Assembly (NCBI GenBank): GCA_050701635.1
Contig: JBOGDF010000219.1
Location: forward strand, 1 to 9,686
Length of the DNA stretch: 9,686 nucleotides
Source: WHSM01 sp050701635
Lineage (GTDB): Bacteria; Actinomycetota; Actinomycetes; Mycobacteriales; Micromonosporaceae
Direction of reading: 5' to 3'
Positions 1 through 5,852 of this stretch are shown in pieces. Each line of letters opens with the position of its first letter. The first letter of the stretch is position 1. The translations under genes and the position numbers were made by a program. The notes beneath the pieces were generated by a model. The model did no database searches. It was given only the letters and a program-made list of their open reading frames with translations, and had not been told where the DNA came from.

Positions 1-655
1 CGCCGGCCCGCAGCGCCGCCGCCAGGCCGTCCGGGTCCGGGCCGTCCTGGTCGACCGGCACCGGCGCCGTACGCAGCCCGAGCGCGGCGACCAGGTCGAG
101 CAGGTTTCCCCAGCCGGGGTCCTCCACCGCGACCAGGTCGCCGCTGGCCAGCCATGCGCCGAGGACGCGTTCGATGCCGTCCAGCGCGCCGTTGGTGAGC
201 GTCACCGCATCCGCCGGTACGCCGTCGGCCGCCAGCCGCGCCGCCGCCAGCGATGCCAGCTCGGGCACTACGCCGCCGCGCTCGTACCCGGACGGGGGTG
301 GCGTCAACCGTGCCAGGCGGGGACCGTACGCGGGGAGCAGCCGGGGATCGGGGCTGCCGGTGGCGAGGTCGACGGCGCCGGGTGGCACCGCGAGGCGCTG
401 CGTGCCGCGGGTCCCCAGCGGCGGTCGCGGGCGTACGGTGGTGCCGCCCCGCCCGGCGGTGGCGACCACGCCCCGCTGCCGCAGCAACTTGTACGCGCTG
501 GCCACGGTGCCGGGGCTGACGCCCAGGGTGGCGGCGAGGGCGCGTACCGAGGGAAGGGGTTCTCCGGGTGAGACCGTGCCGGAAGCCACACCGGTCTCCA
601 CGCTGCGGGCTATCTCGATCGCGCTTCCGCCGGTAATCTCATATCGTCGTGACAC
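1..655 (-). CDS. MocR/PdxR-like GntR-family transcriptional regulator with aminotransferase-like domain (3' part missing)
   Basis: Translation from GTG at 655 gives 218 residues that run off the left edge. Residues 1-68 form a GntR winged helix: LPSVRALAATLGVSPGTVAS (34-53) is the helix-turn-helix core, followed by YKLLRQRGVV. After a short Pro/Arg-rich linker (about 70-93), residues from 95 on (DLATGSPDPRLLP, NGALDGIERVL, VEDPGWGNL) match the start of a fold-type I aminotransferase domain as found in MocR regulators. The PLP-binding lysine would lie beyond the window, so cofactor binding cannot be confirmed. MocR proteins usually sense PLP or an amino compound and control a divergent gene, here the split-barrel oxidase at 768. 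No Shine-Dalgarno precedes the GTG, and a -10 hexamer sits only 9 bp upstream, so the mRNA may be leaderless. The family call is firm; the ligand is unknown. Confidence 0.93.
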   Translation of the reverse strand, partial: MSRRYEITGGSAIEIARSVETGVASGTVSPGEPLPSVRALAATLGVSPGTVASAYKLLRQRGVVATAGRGGTTVRPRPPLGTRGTQRLAVPPGAVDLATGSPDPRLLPAYGPRLARLTPPPSGYERGGVVPELASLAAARLAADGVPADAVTLTNGALDGIERVLGAWLASGDLVAVEDPGWGNLLDLVAALGLRTAPVPVDQDGPDPDGLAAALRAG

Positions 656-680
656 AAATACAAGATTGTACTAGCACAAA
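653..680. promoter_or_regulatory. Candidate operator between the MocR-like gene and the oxidase-like gene
   Basis: TACAAGATTGTA (659-670) is a dyad with 5-bp arms around GA, lying on the -10 box of the regulator. It is flanked by a direct repeat CACAAA at 653-658 and 675-680, spaced 22 bp or about two helical turns. Described MocR regulators such as PdxR often bind direct repeats in the shared promoter region, so this is the likeliest autoregulatory site. A plus-strand promoter for the oxidase gene could also lie here (GTGACA 649-654, then TAGCAC 672-677, 17-bp spacing), but its -10 is poor. Confidence 0.4.
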
Positions 681-693
681 CGCGCTCCAACAA
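665..693 (-). promoter_or_regulatory. Putative sigma-70-type promoter of the MocR-like gene
   Basis: Read on the minus strand, TTGTTG (693-688) and TACAAT (670-665) are separated by exactly 17 bp. TACAAT matches five of six bases of the vegetative -10 box; the -35 box is weaker. The expected transcription start falls at about 658-655, that is on or within three bases of the GTG start at 655. This fits the absence of a ribosome-binding site. Visual assignment only. Confidence 0.5.
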
Positions 694-767
694 AGGCCGC
701 CGAACAAAGGCCCGCCCCAACAGAGGCCGCCCGAACAAAGACCGCCAGAACGAAGGACACCGCCGCC
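689..767 (+). repeat. Five degenerate 14-16-bp tandem repeats in a gene leader
   Basis: Units begin at 689, 703, 719, 734 and 749, each starting AACAAAGG or a variant (AACAGAGG, AACAAAGA, AACGAAGG) and followed by a C-rich half such as CCGCCG. The lengths are 14, 16, 15 and 15 bases, then a last unit running up to the ATG at 768. The last unit supplies the ribosome-binding site (GAAGGA, 752-757), so the array looks like duplicated copies of the leader segment carrying the Shine-Dalgarno region. It may be a regulator-binding array or simply slippage-derived repeats; the sequence alone does not decide. Confidence 0.7.
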
Positions 768-1418
768 ATGCCCACCGCACGGACCACGCCGAACCGCGTC
801 GCCGAACGGGTACGCCACGACCGCGACGACGTGTACGGCATCCTCGACGAAGCCCTGGTCAGCCACCTCAGCTACACCGTCGACGGCGAGCCCCGGGTGC
901 TGCCGACGCTGCACGTACGCGACGGTGACACCCTCTACCTGCACGGCTCCACGGGCAGCCGCCCGATGCTCGGAGCGCGCGCCAGCAACGGCCTCGCGGT
1001 GTGTGTCGCGGTGACGCTGATCGACGGGCTGGTGCTGGCGCGCTCGCAGTTCCACCACTCTGCCAACTACCGCTCGGCGGTGATCTACGGGCGGGCGCAT
1101 CTGGTCACCGACGACACCGAGAAGCGCCGGGTGCTGACCGCGCTGGTGGAGCACCTGGTGCCGGGGCGGTCGTACGACAGCCGTCCGCCGAACGCCAGGG
1201 AGCTGGCGCAGACCGCGGTGCTGGCGGTGCCGCTGGACGAGTCGACCGCGAAGGTACGCACCGGCGAGCCGATCGACGAGCCCGAGGACCACACGCTGCG
1301 GCACTGGTCCGGCGTACTGCCGCTGCGGGTGGCGGCCGGGGCTCCGGAGCCGGGCAGCGAGGGCGTACCGGTGCCGCTGCCGCCGTACCTGCACGGCTAC
1401 TGCCGGGAGGCGCGTTAG
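768..1418 (+). CDS. Pyridoxamine 5'-phosphate oxidase family protein (FMN-binding split barrel)
   Basis: 216 residues from ATG, with GAAGGA nine bases upstream. The protein has the features of the Pyridox_ox_2 type split barrel: PRVLPTLHVRDGDTLYLHGS (42-61), where the FMN-binding strands usually lie, then SAVIYGRAHLVTDDTEK (103-119) and a C-terminal KVRTGEPIDEPED...HWSGVLPL block (162-186) typical of an actinobacterial subgroup. Proteins of this fold bind FMN, heme or F420 and act on B6 vitamers or other small molecules; true PNP oxidase activity is not established by the fold. It lies head-to-head with the MocR-like gene, which argues for a role linked to vitamin B6 or amino-compound metabolism under that regulator. 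No signal peptide or membrane segment, so it should be cytoplasmic. It stands alone in its strand group before the next gene at 1495. Confidence 0.9.
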   Translation: MPTARTTPNRVAERVRHDRDDVYGILDEALVSHLSYTVDGEPRVLPTLHVRDGDTLYLHGSTGSRPMLGARASNGLAVCVAVTLIDGLVLARSQFHHSANYRSAVIYGRAHLVTDDTEKRRVLTALVEHLVPGRSYDSRPPNARELAQTAVLAVPLDESTAKVRTGEPIDEPEDHTLRHWSGVLPLRVAAGAPEPGSEGVPVPLPPYLHGYCREAR

Positions 1419-1494
1419 CGGAGTGTGAGCGCGGCGAGAGCGGGGCAGGGTTTACTGTCGCGGTCGATGTCCACGCGTTTCGGGGGATTCACAC

Positions 1495-3174
1495 GTGAAG
1501 AAGCTGGTCGCGGCGGTGGTCGCGCTCGCCGTCGGAGTGATCGGATTCCAGGTCACCAGGTCGCAGGCCGAGACCACGGCCGATCCGCGGGTGGTGGCCG
1601 AGCAGAAGGTCACCGACCCGGTGCCGCTGCTCGAGCTGCGTACCAGCGGAAATGCCGGTTGGTTCTGGACCCTGTCGCACCGGGAAGCCGCACTGGCGCG
1701 CTCGCAGCACGGCATGACACAGCAGTCCACCCGGCTCGGCTACCTGCGCCGGCAGGCGTTCGCCGGCTCGCAGCCGGTCTACCGGCTGCGGCACACCGGC
1801 CGCAACACGTACCTGCTGACCGCGTCGGCGTCGGAGCTGGCGTCGCTGGTGGAGTCTGGCCGGTTCACCGCCGAAGGCACGGTCGGGCACTCGTTCAAGT
1901 CAGCGGCGTCCGGCACGACGCCGCTGTGGCGGATGTACAAGAACGGCATCTGGCGGGTGGTGCCGAACGCCCGCAAGGCGGCGTACGCCGAAGCCGGCTA
2001 CACCAACGCCGTCTCGCTCGGGTACGTCTACTCCACGTACCACCGGGCCGGCGCGATCTACTTCGGCACCTGGGACCAGAACGGCAACCAGGCGATGCTC
2101 TCCAACGCCGAGCGGGTGTACGGCCGGCGCGACCCGTGGGCGGGGGTACGTGACTTCGCCGGCGCCGGGGTGCCGCGCAACGCCTGGCACTGGGGCGACG
2201 AGAGCTTCTCCGACCTGCAGCCCTCGATCGGCTACTACGACGACTCGCTGCCGACCACGCTGCAGAAACACGTCGCGCAGGCGTCCGGCGCCGGCCTGGA
2301 CCACTTCGCGTTCTACTGGTACTGGAACCCGGCCAACGCCGGCGCCGAACAGTACGTCGACGGGCTGCGGGCGTACCTGCAGGCGGCGAACCGTACCGAC
2401 GTCGACTTCACGATCATGCCGTGCATCCATCCCTGGTCGGACGGCCCGGTGTCGCTGCGGATGCCGCGGGAACAGATCGAGACCGCCGCCACCCTGATCG
2501 TCACCAAGTACCTCAGCCAGCCCAACTTCCTGCGCGCCAATGACGGCCGCAAGGTGCTCCAGGTGTGCGACACCCGGGGCATCGGCAACGGCTCCCCCAA
2601 CAGCAACGACGTGAGCGCCGTACGGGCGTTCAACGACGCGATCAAGGCGAAGGCGAAGGCGCTGCTCAACGAGGAGGTGCTGATCACCGCCAACGCCGAC
2701 ATCGGGATCGACCTGTCGGCGGCCGGCTTCTCCGGGCGGCAGTGCCAGGGCCAGTGGGACTCGACGCGCTCGTACAAGCACTACGTGGACAACCAGCGCT
2801 CGTACTTCGCCAACAAGACCGGCACCCTGATCCGCTGCGTCACCTCCGGCTTCGACGAGCGGCCCCGGATCGGCATCGCGATCCCCGACCCGTCCCCGCC
2901 GACCGAGGAAAACCTGAAAGCCCGATTCCGCTGGTACGGAGACCAGTCGCTGCCGGAATTCACCCGCCTGCTCGGGCTGGTGCGCGCCGACATCGCCGGC
3001 TCGACGCGTACCCAACTCGTCGACAACATGGTCCTGGTGTACGCCTGGAACGAGTGGCACGAGGGCGGTTACGTGGAGCCGAACAAGCGGGACGGGTGCG
3101 CGTACCTCAACGCGATCCGGAGCAAGCTGTCACTGCGTACCGGCGCCGGCTGTGTCGCCAACCCGGTCGTGTGA
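1495..3174 (+). CDS. Secreted protein with N-terminal DUF5648-like repeats and GH99/WbsX-like glycoside hydrolase domain
   Basis: 559 residues from GTG; GGGGGA at 1482-1487 is a well-spaced ribosome-binding site. Residues 1-25 form a signal peptide (KK, hydrophobic stretch, cleavage likely after SQA). Residues 43-188 contain three degenerate repeats of about 45-50 residues beginning VPLLELRTSGN (43), PVYRLRHTGRN (94) and PLWRMYKNGIW (143), resembling DUF5648-type modules. From about 214 to 545 is a GH99/WbsX-like barrel: GLDHFAFYWYWNP (267-279), MPCIHPW (308-314), KVLQVCDTRGI (353-363) and YAWNEWHEGGYVEP (516-529). E520 and E523 are three apart, like the catalytic pair of GH99 endo-mannosidases. 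Six cysteines (310, 358, 417, 448, 535, 553), all in this domain, could form disulfides outside the cell. Likely an extracellular glycan-active enzyme; substrate unknown, and WbsX-like members are poorly characterised. The 3' end overlaps the convergent monooxygenase gene. Confidence 0.82.
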   Translation: MKKLVAAVVALAVGVIGFQVTRSQAETTADPRVVAEQKVTDPVPLLELRTSGNAGWFWTLSHREAALARSQHGMTQQSTRLGYLRRQAFAGSQPVYRLRHTGRNTYLLTASASELASLVESGRFTAEGTVGHSFKSAASGTTPLWRMYKNGIWRVVPNARKAAYAEAGYTNAVSLGYVYSTYHRAGAIYFGTWDQNGNQAMLSNAERVYGRRDPWAGVRDFAGAGVPRNAWHWGDESFSDLQPSIGYYDDSLPTTLQKHVAQASGAGLDHFAFYWYWNPANAGAEQYVDGLRAYLQAANRTDVDFTIMPCIHPWSDGPVSLRMPREQIETAATLIVTKYLSQPNFLRANDGRKVLQVCDTRGIGNGSPNSNDVSAVRAFNDAIKAKAKALLNEEVLITANADIGIDLSAAGFSGRQCQGQWDSTRSYKHYVDNQRSYFANKTGTLIRCVTSGFDERPRIGIAIPDPSPPTEENLKARFRWYGDQSLPEFTRLLGLVRADIAGSTRTQLVDNMVLVYAWNEWHEGGYVEPNKRDGCAYLNAIRSKLSLRTGAGCVANPVV

Positions 3175-4632
3175 GCCCGTCACCACGTACGCCTCCGGGT
3201 CAAAGGCGGCGATGGTGCGGCGCATCCGGCCGGTGGACCACGGCCAGCTGAAGCTGTTGCGCCCGTTCACGTCCAGGTAGTAGCTGGAGCAGCCGCCGGC
3301 GTTGTAGACCGTCGACGGCAGCGCCTGCTGCACCTGGTCGTTGAACGCCGACTGCACCTCCGGGCGTACGTCCACACTGGACCATCCGTGCTTCCGGAGC
3401 TGCCCGACGGCGGAGATCGTGTAGCGGAGCTGGGCCTCCAGGATCATGAACGCCGAGGAGTGGCCGGTGCCGAGGTTGGGGCCGAGCAGCAGGAACAGAT
3501 TCGGGAAGCCGGAGACCGTGGTCCCCAGGTAGCCCTGCGGGCTGCCCTGCCAGTGGTCGTCGAGGCTGCGGCCGTCGGCGTCGAACACCCGGGAGGCGAC
3601 CGGCATGTCGAGGATGTGGAAGCCGGTGCCGAAGATGATCGCGTCCACCTCGGCCCGGCTGCCGTCCGCGCCGTGGACGGTGCTGCCGTCGACCCGTACG
3701 GCGGCGGTGGCGCGTACCGACACGTTGGGTCTGGTGAGCGCCGGGTAGTACGTGTTCGACAGCAGCAGCCGCTTGCAGCCGAGGGTGTAGTCGGGGGTGA
3801 GCGCTCGGCGTAGCTCGGGATCCCGGACGGCGAGCCGCAGGTGGGCGGTGCCGATCCGCTGGATCACGCGCAGCAGCCACGGGTGCCGGAAGCCGACGCC
3901 GAGCGTCTCCATCCCGGCGTACTCCGCGGAGCGCAGCGCCCGCTGGGCGGCCGGGAACCGCCGCATCAGCCACCGCTCGGCGCGCGGCACGTAGTGGTCC
4001 GGCTTCGGCAGCACCCACTGCGCCGTACGTTGGAACAGGTGCAGCTCGCGTACCGCCGGCTGGATCTTCGGTACGAACTGCACCGCCGACGCGCCGGTGC
4101 CGAGCACGGCGACCCGCTTGCCGGCGAGGTGGTAGTCGTGGTTCCACCGCGAGGAGTGGAAGGTCTCGCCGGGGAAGCTGTCCAGCCCCGGGAGGTCGGG
4201 GATCCGCGGCTCGTTCCACGGGCCGGTGCCGGCGATCAGGATCCGCGCCGAGTACGCCCCGTCGCTGGTCTCCAGCCGCCAGCGCTGCGCGGCACCGTCC
4301 CACTGCGCCCGGATCACCTCGGTCCGGCAGCGCACATGCGGGGTGATGCCGTGGCGCTCGGCGACCTCGACCAGGTAGCGGCGGATCTCGGGCTGGGTGG
4401 CGAACGCCCGTGTCCACTCCGGATTCGGCGCGAACGAGTACGAGTAGAGCGCCGACGGTACGTCGCACGCGCACCCCGGATACGTGTTCGCGCGCCACGT
4501 ACCGCCCAGGGAATCGGCCTTCTCCAGCAGCGCGAAGTCGGTGACACCGGTCTGTCGCAGCCGGATCGCCGCGCCGATCCCGGACGCGCCTCCTCCGACC
4601 ACCAGGACCTCGAAGTCCCGCTGCTGCGTCAT
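3130..4632 (-). CDS. Flavin-dependent monooxygenase, type I Baeyer-Villiger-like
   Basis: 500 residues from ATG at 4632, with GGGAGGG at 4643-4637 as ribosome-binding site. The N-terminal FAD Rossmann motif is VVGGGASGIGAA (11-22), followed by LGGTWRANTYPGCACDVPS (42-60), typical of this family. The Baeyer-Villiger fingerprint FxGxxxHxxxW is present as FPGETFHSSRW (153-163). The NADPH Rossmann motif is VLGTGASAVQ (176-185), and IIFGTGF (332-338) is the late conserved motif. The expected reaction is NADPH- and O2-dependent conversion of a ketone to an ester or lactone, or a related oxygenation; the substrate cannot be read from sequence. Length is normal for the class. It is divergent from the TetR gene at 4800, probably its repressor. 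Its last 15 codons, which extend past the conserved domain, overlap the tail of the secreted GH99-like gene. Confidence 0.93.
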   Translation of the reverse strand: MTQQRDFEVLVVGGGASGIGAAIRLRQTGVTDFALLEKADSLGGTWRANTYPGCACDVPSALYSYSFAPNPEWTRAFATQPEIRRYLVEVAERHGITPHVRCRTEVIRAQWDGAAQRWRLETSDGAYSARILIAGTGPWNEPRIPDLPGLDSFPGETFHSSRWNHDYHLAGKRVAVLGTGASAVQFVPKIQPAVRELHLFQRTAQWVLPKPDHYVPRAERWLMRRFPAAQRALRSAEYAGMETLGVGFRHPWLLRVIQRIGTAHLRLAVRDPELRRALTPDYTLGCKRLLLSNTYYPALTRPNVSVRATAAVRVDGSTVHGADGSRAEVDAIIFGTGFHILDMPVASRVFDADGRSLDDHWQGSPQGYLGTTVSGFPNLFLLLGPNLGTGHSSAFMILEAQLRYTISAVGQLRKHGWSSVDVRPEVQSAFNDQVQQALPSTVYNAGGCSSYYLDVNGRNSFSWPWSTGRMRRTIAAFDPEAYVVTGSHDRVGDTAGAGTQ

Positions 4633-4669
4633 CTGACCCTCCCTGCCTCGCGGACTGGCTCGCGCATTT

Positions 4670-4695
4670 CAGAAACTAACAGTATTTGAGTTCTG
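4670..4695. promoter_or_regulatory. Imperfect inverted repeat near the monooxygenase gene, possible second operator or promoter
   Basis: CAGAA (4670-4674) and TTCTG (4691-4695) bound a 26-bp AT-rich imperfect inverted repeat 38-63 bp upstream of the monooxygenase start. This is the most AT-rich part of the gap and probably contains that gene's promoter. No convincing -35/-10 pair could be fixed by eye. TGAGT also occurs three times nearby (4687, 4706, 4713). Confidence 0.25.
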
Positions 4696-4727
4696 GCAGT
4701 AGGCGTGAGTGATGAGTCAGATGCCGG

Positions 4728-4743
4728 CGGTATCCTGATACCG
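4728..4743. promoter_or_regulatory. 16-bp dyad, probable TetR operator
   Basis: CGGTATCCTGATACCG has perfect 7-bp arms around CT. It is the best dyad in the 167-bp gap between the monooxygenase and TetR genes, 56 bp upstream of the TetR start. The left arm contains TATCCT (4731-4736), a possible plus-strand -10 box, so a bound dimer would block transcription. Size and symmetry suit a TetR-family dimer. Assignment to this particular repressor rests on position. Confidence 0.6.
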
Positions 4744-4799
4744 ATTTCGGCCAACCGTCGCCGCGACCGCGGCCGGTGTCCGGGACGGGAGGGTGGGAG

Positions 4800-5402
4800 A
4801 TGCCGCGGCTGACCCGGGCGGAGAGCCAGGCGCGTACCAGGCAGCAGCTGGTAGCGACCGCGCGCGAGCTGTTCCTGCGCGACGGGTACGCCGTGACCTC
4901 GCTGGAGAAGGTCGCGGACGAGGCCGGCTACTCCAAGGGCGCGGTGTACTCCAACTTCCGCAACAAGGACGAGCTGTGCCTGGCCGTACTCGACGAGATC
5001 CACACCGAGCAGGCCTCGCGGATGGCGGCCGCCGTGGCCGGGGCGGAATCGCTGGAGGCGCGACTGGCGGCGTTCCAGCGCTGGGCGGAGCAGAACATCG
5101 GCAACGAGGCGTGGACCGCCCTCGAGGTGGAGTTCGCGCTCAGCGCCCGCCGCGACCCGCGGGTACGCGAGGCGCTCGCCGTACGCGACAAGGCGGTACG
5201 GGACGGGCTGGCCGCCCTGATCACCGCCCAGGCCGAGCAGTTCGGGCTCACGCTGCCGATCTCCGCCGACGACGCCGCGACCGCGTTGCTGAGTCTCGGG
5301 ATCGGGCTCGGCGTGCAACGCGCGATCGACCGTACGATCCCGGTCGGCGTACTCACCGACACCATCCGGCTGATGGCCGGCGTACCGCCCGCGGCCGGTT
5401 AG
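4800..5402 (+). CDS. TetR/AcrR-family transcriptional repressor
   Basis: 200 residues from ATG at 4800. GGGAGGG (4787-4793), six bases upstream, favours this start over the in-frame GTG at 4776, which would lie upstream of that site. Residues 13-60 are the classic TetR N-terminus: RTRQQLVATARELFLRDGY, then the helix-turn-helix TSLEKVADEAGYSKGAVYSN (33-52) and FRNKDEL (53-59). The all-helical remainder (about 65-195) is the ligand and dimer domain, whose sequence gives no ligand. It is divergent from the Baeyer-Villiger-like monooxygenase with a dyad between them. The simple model is a repressor that controls the monooxygenase and itself, relieved by the enzyme's substrate or a related hydrophobic compound. 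Its stop overlaps the stop of the convergent downstream gene by 4 bp. Confidence 0.93.
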   Translation: MPRLTRAESQARTRQQLVATARELFLRDGYAVTSLEKVADEAGYSKGAVYSNFRNKDELCLAVLDEIHTEQASRMAAAVAGAESLEARLAAFQRWAEQNIGNEAWTALEVEFALSARRDPRVREALAVRDKAVRDGLAALITAQAEQFGLTLPISADDAATALLSLGIGLGVQRAIDRTIPVGVLTDTIRLMAGVPPAAG

Positions 5403-5410
5403 CTGACCGG
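5395..5410. terminator. Weak hairpin across the two convergent stop codons
   Basis: CCGGT (5395-5399) and ACCGG (5406-5410) pair around a 6-nt loop and span the overlapping stops of the TetR gene and the small convergent gene. It could help bidirectional termination, but the stem is short and there is no T-run, so this is tentative. Confidence 0.2.
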
Positions 5411-5776
5411 GATCAGCAGGTCTTCCCGGCCCAGCTCCAGCAGCAGCTCGTTCACCACGTGTACGTCGTCCACCAGGCCGCGCGGGCGGCGGTCGTCGGC
5501 GCCGTCGCGGTGGAGGACGAAGTAGTGCACGGCGGCGCGTACCCGGGCCCGGTCGGCGGCGCTGGCCTGTGCGGTGTCGACCACCAGCCGGCGCAGCGTC
5601 TGCGCGATCCGCTCCGCCAGCGCCAGGTCCACGGTGGCCTGCCGGCGACGGGCCAGCTGGCCGCGCGGCGCCGGGAACACGGGGCGGGCGGCGTACAGGC
5701 TGCTCAGGTGGCGGTCGATCTGCACCAGCAACACATCGGGGTCGATGGGGCCGGCGGGCCGCCGCGTTGCCGTCAC
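5399..5776 (-). CDS. Small hypothetical protein with DUF1232-like C-terminal region
   Basis: 125 residues from GTG at 5776, chosen because GGGAGGA (5790-5784) lies seven bases upstream; an in-frame GTG at 5797 has no such site. The protein is soluble, with no signal peptide. Residues 10-70 look helical and charged (DVLLVQIDRHLSSLYAA, LALAERIAQTLRRLV). Residues 76-122 (RARVRAAVHYFVLHRDGADD, then RPRGLVDDVHVVNELLLELG) resemble the short DUF1232/YkvA motif, in which a hydrophobic helix is followed by a Pro/Asp turn, a DD pair and a second helix. That likeness is weak and was judged by eye. Function unknown. Its stop TAA overlaps the TetR stop, and it is divergent from lhr, so it may share regulatory sites with lhr in the 188-bp gap. 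Confidence 0.75.
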   Translation of the reverse strand: MTATRRPAGPIDPDVLLVQIDRHLSSLYAARPVFPAPRGQLARRRQATVDLALAERIAQTLRRLVVDTAQASAADRARVRAAVHYFVLHRDGADDRRPRGLVDDVHVVNELLLELGREDLLIPVS

Positions 5777-5813
5777 GCTCGTATCCTCCCAGGTCACGCG
5801 ACACGAACACGGG

Positions 5814-5830
5814 CTGTGATCAACTCACAG
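5814..5830. promoter_or_regulatory. CRP-like dyad in the gap before lhr
   Basis: CTGTGATCAACTCACAG has perfect 6-bp arms around 5 bases. The half-sites TGTGA and TCACA are those of CRP/FNR-family sites, but the classic spacing is 6 bases and here it is 5. It lies 38 bp upstream of the small minus-strand gene and about 135 bp upstream of lhr. It could be a site for a CRP-like or other dimeric regulator, or a hairpin in a leader RNA. Confidence 0.35.
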
Positions 5831-5852
5831 GCGTTGGGTGACCGTACTGGAC

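Noticed and set aside
689..767. Tandem repeats considered as a CRISPR array
   Set aside because: Units are 14-16 bases, directly adjacent with no spacers, degenerate, and no cas genes are nearby.
649..1014. Plus-strand frame encoding a QRPPE-like repeat peptide
   Set aside because: It is created by the same 15-bp repeats read in frame. It has no ribosome-binding site and runs out of frame into the real gene at 768.
639..1394. Minus-strand frame whose end reads as repeated GGLC-type pentapeptides, suggesting a pentapeptide-repeat protein
   Set aside because: The periodicity is only the antisense reading of the 15-bp DNA repeats at 689-767. The rest opposes a well-supported oxidase-family gene.
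1419..1494. Possible terminator or promoter between the oxidase-like and secreted-protein genes
   Set aside because: The 76-bp gap shows no convincing stem with T-run and no clear -35/-10 pair; only the ribosome-binding site GGGGGA is supportable.
1900..3060. Minus-strand open frame of 386 codons opposite the GH99-like gene
   Set aside because: No recognisable domain and a composition typical of antisense frames in GC-rich DNA. The plus strand encodes a signal peptide and conserved motifs.
3140..3149. CCGGCGCCGG palindrome at the convergent overlap as a terminator
   Set aside because: It has no loop and no T-run, it lies within coding sequence, and such GC palindromes are frequent by chance here.
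3841..4689. Plus-strand open frame of 282 codons opposite the flavin monooxygenase
   Set aside because: It is an antisense shadow. The minus strand has both Rossmann motifs and the Baeyer-Villiger fingerprint in one uninterrupted frame.
5777..5797. Upstream GTG start (5797) for the small DUF1232-like gene
   Set aside because: No Shine-Dalgarno precedes it, while GGGAGGA is ideally spaced for the GTG at 5776.
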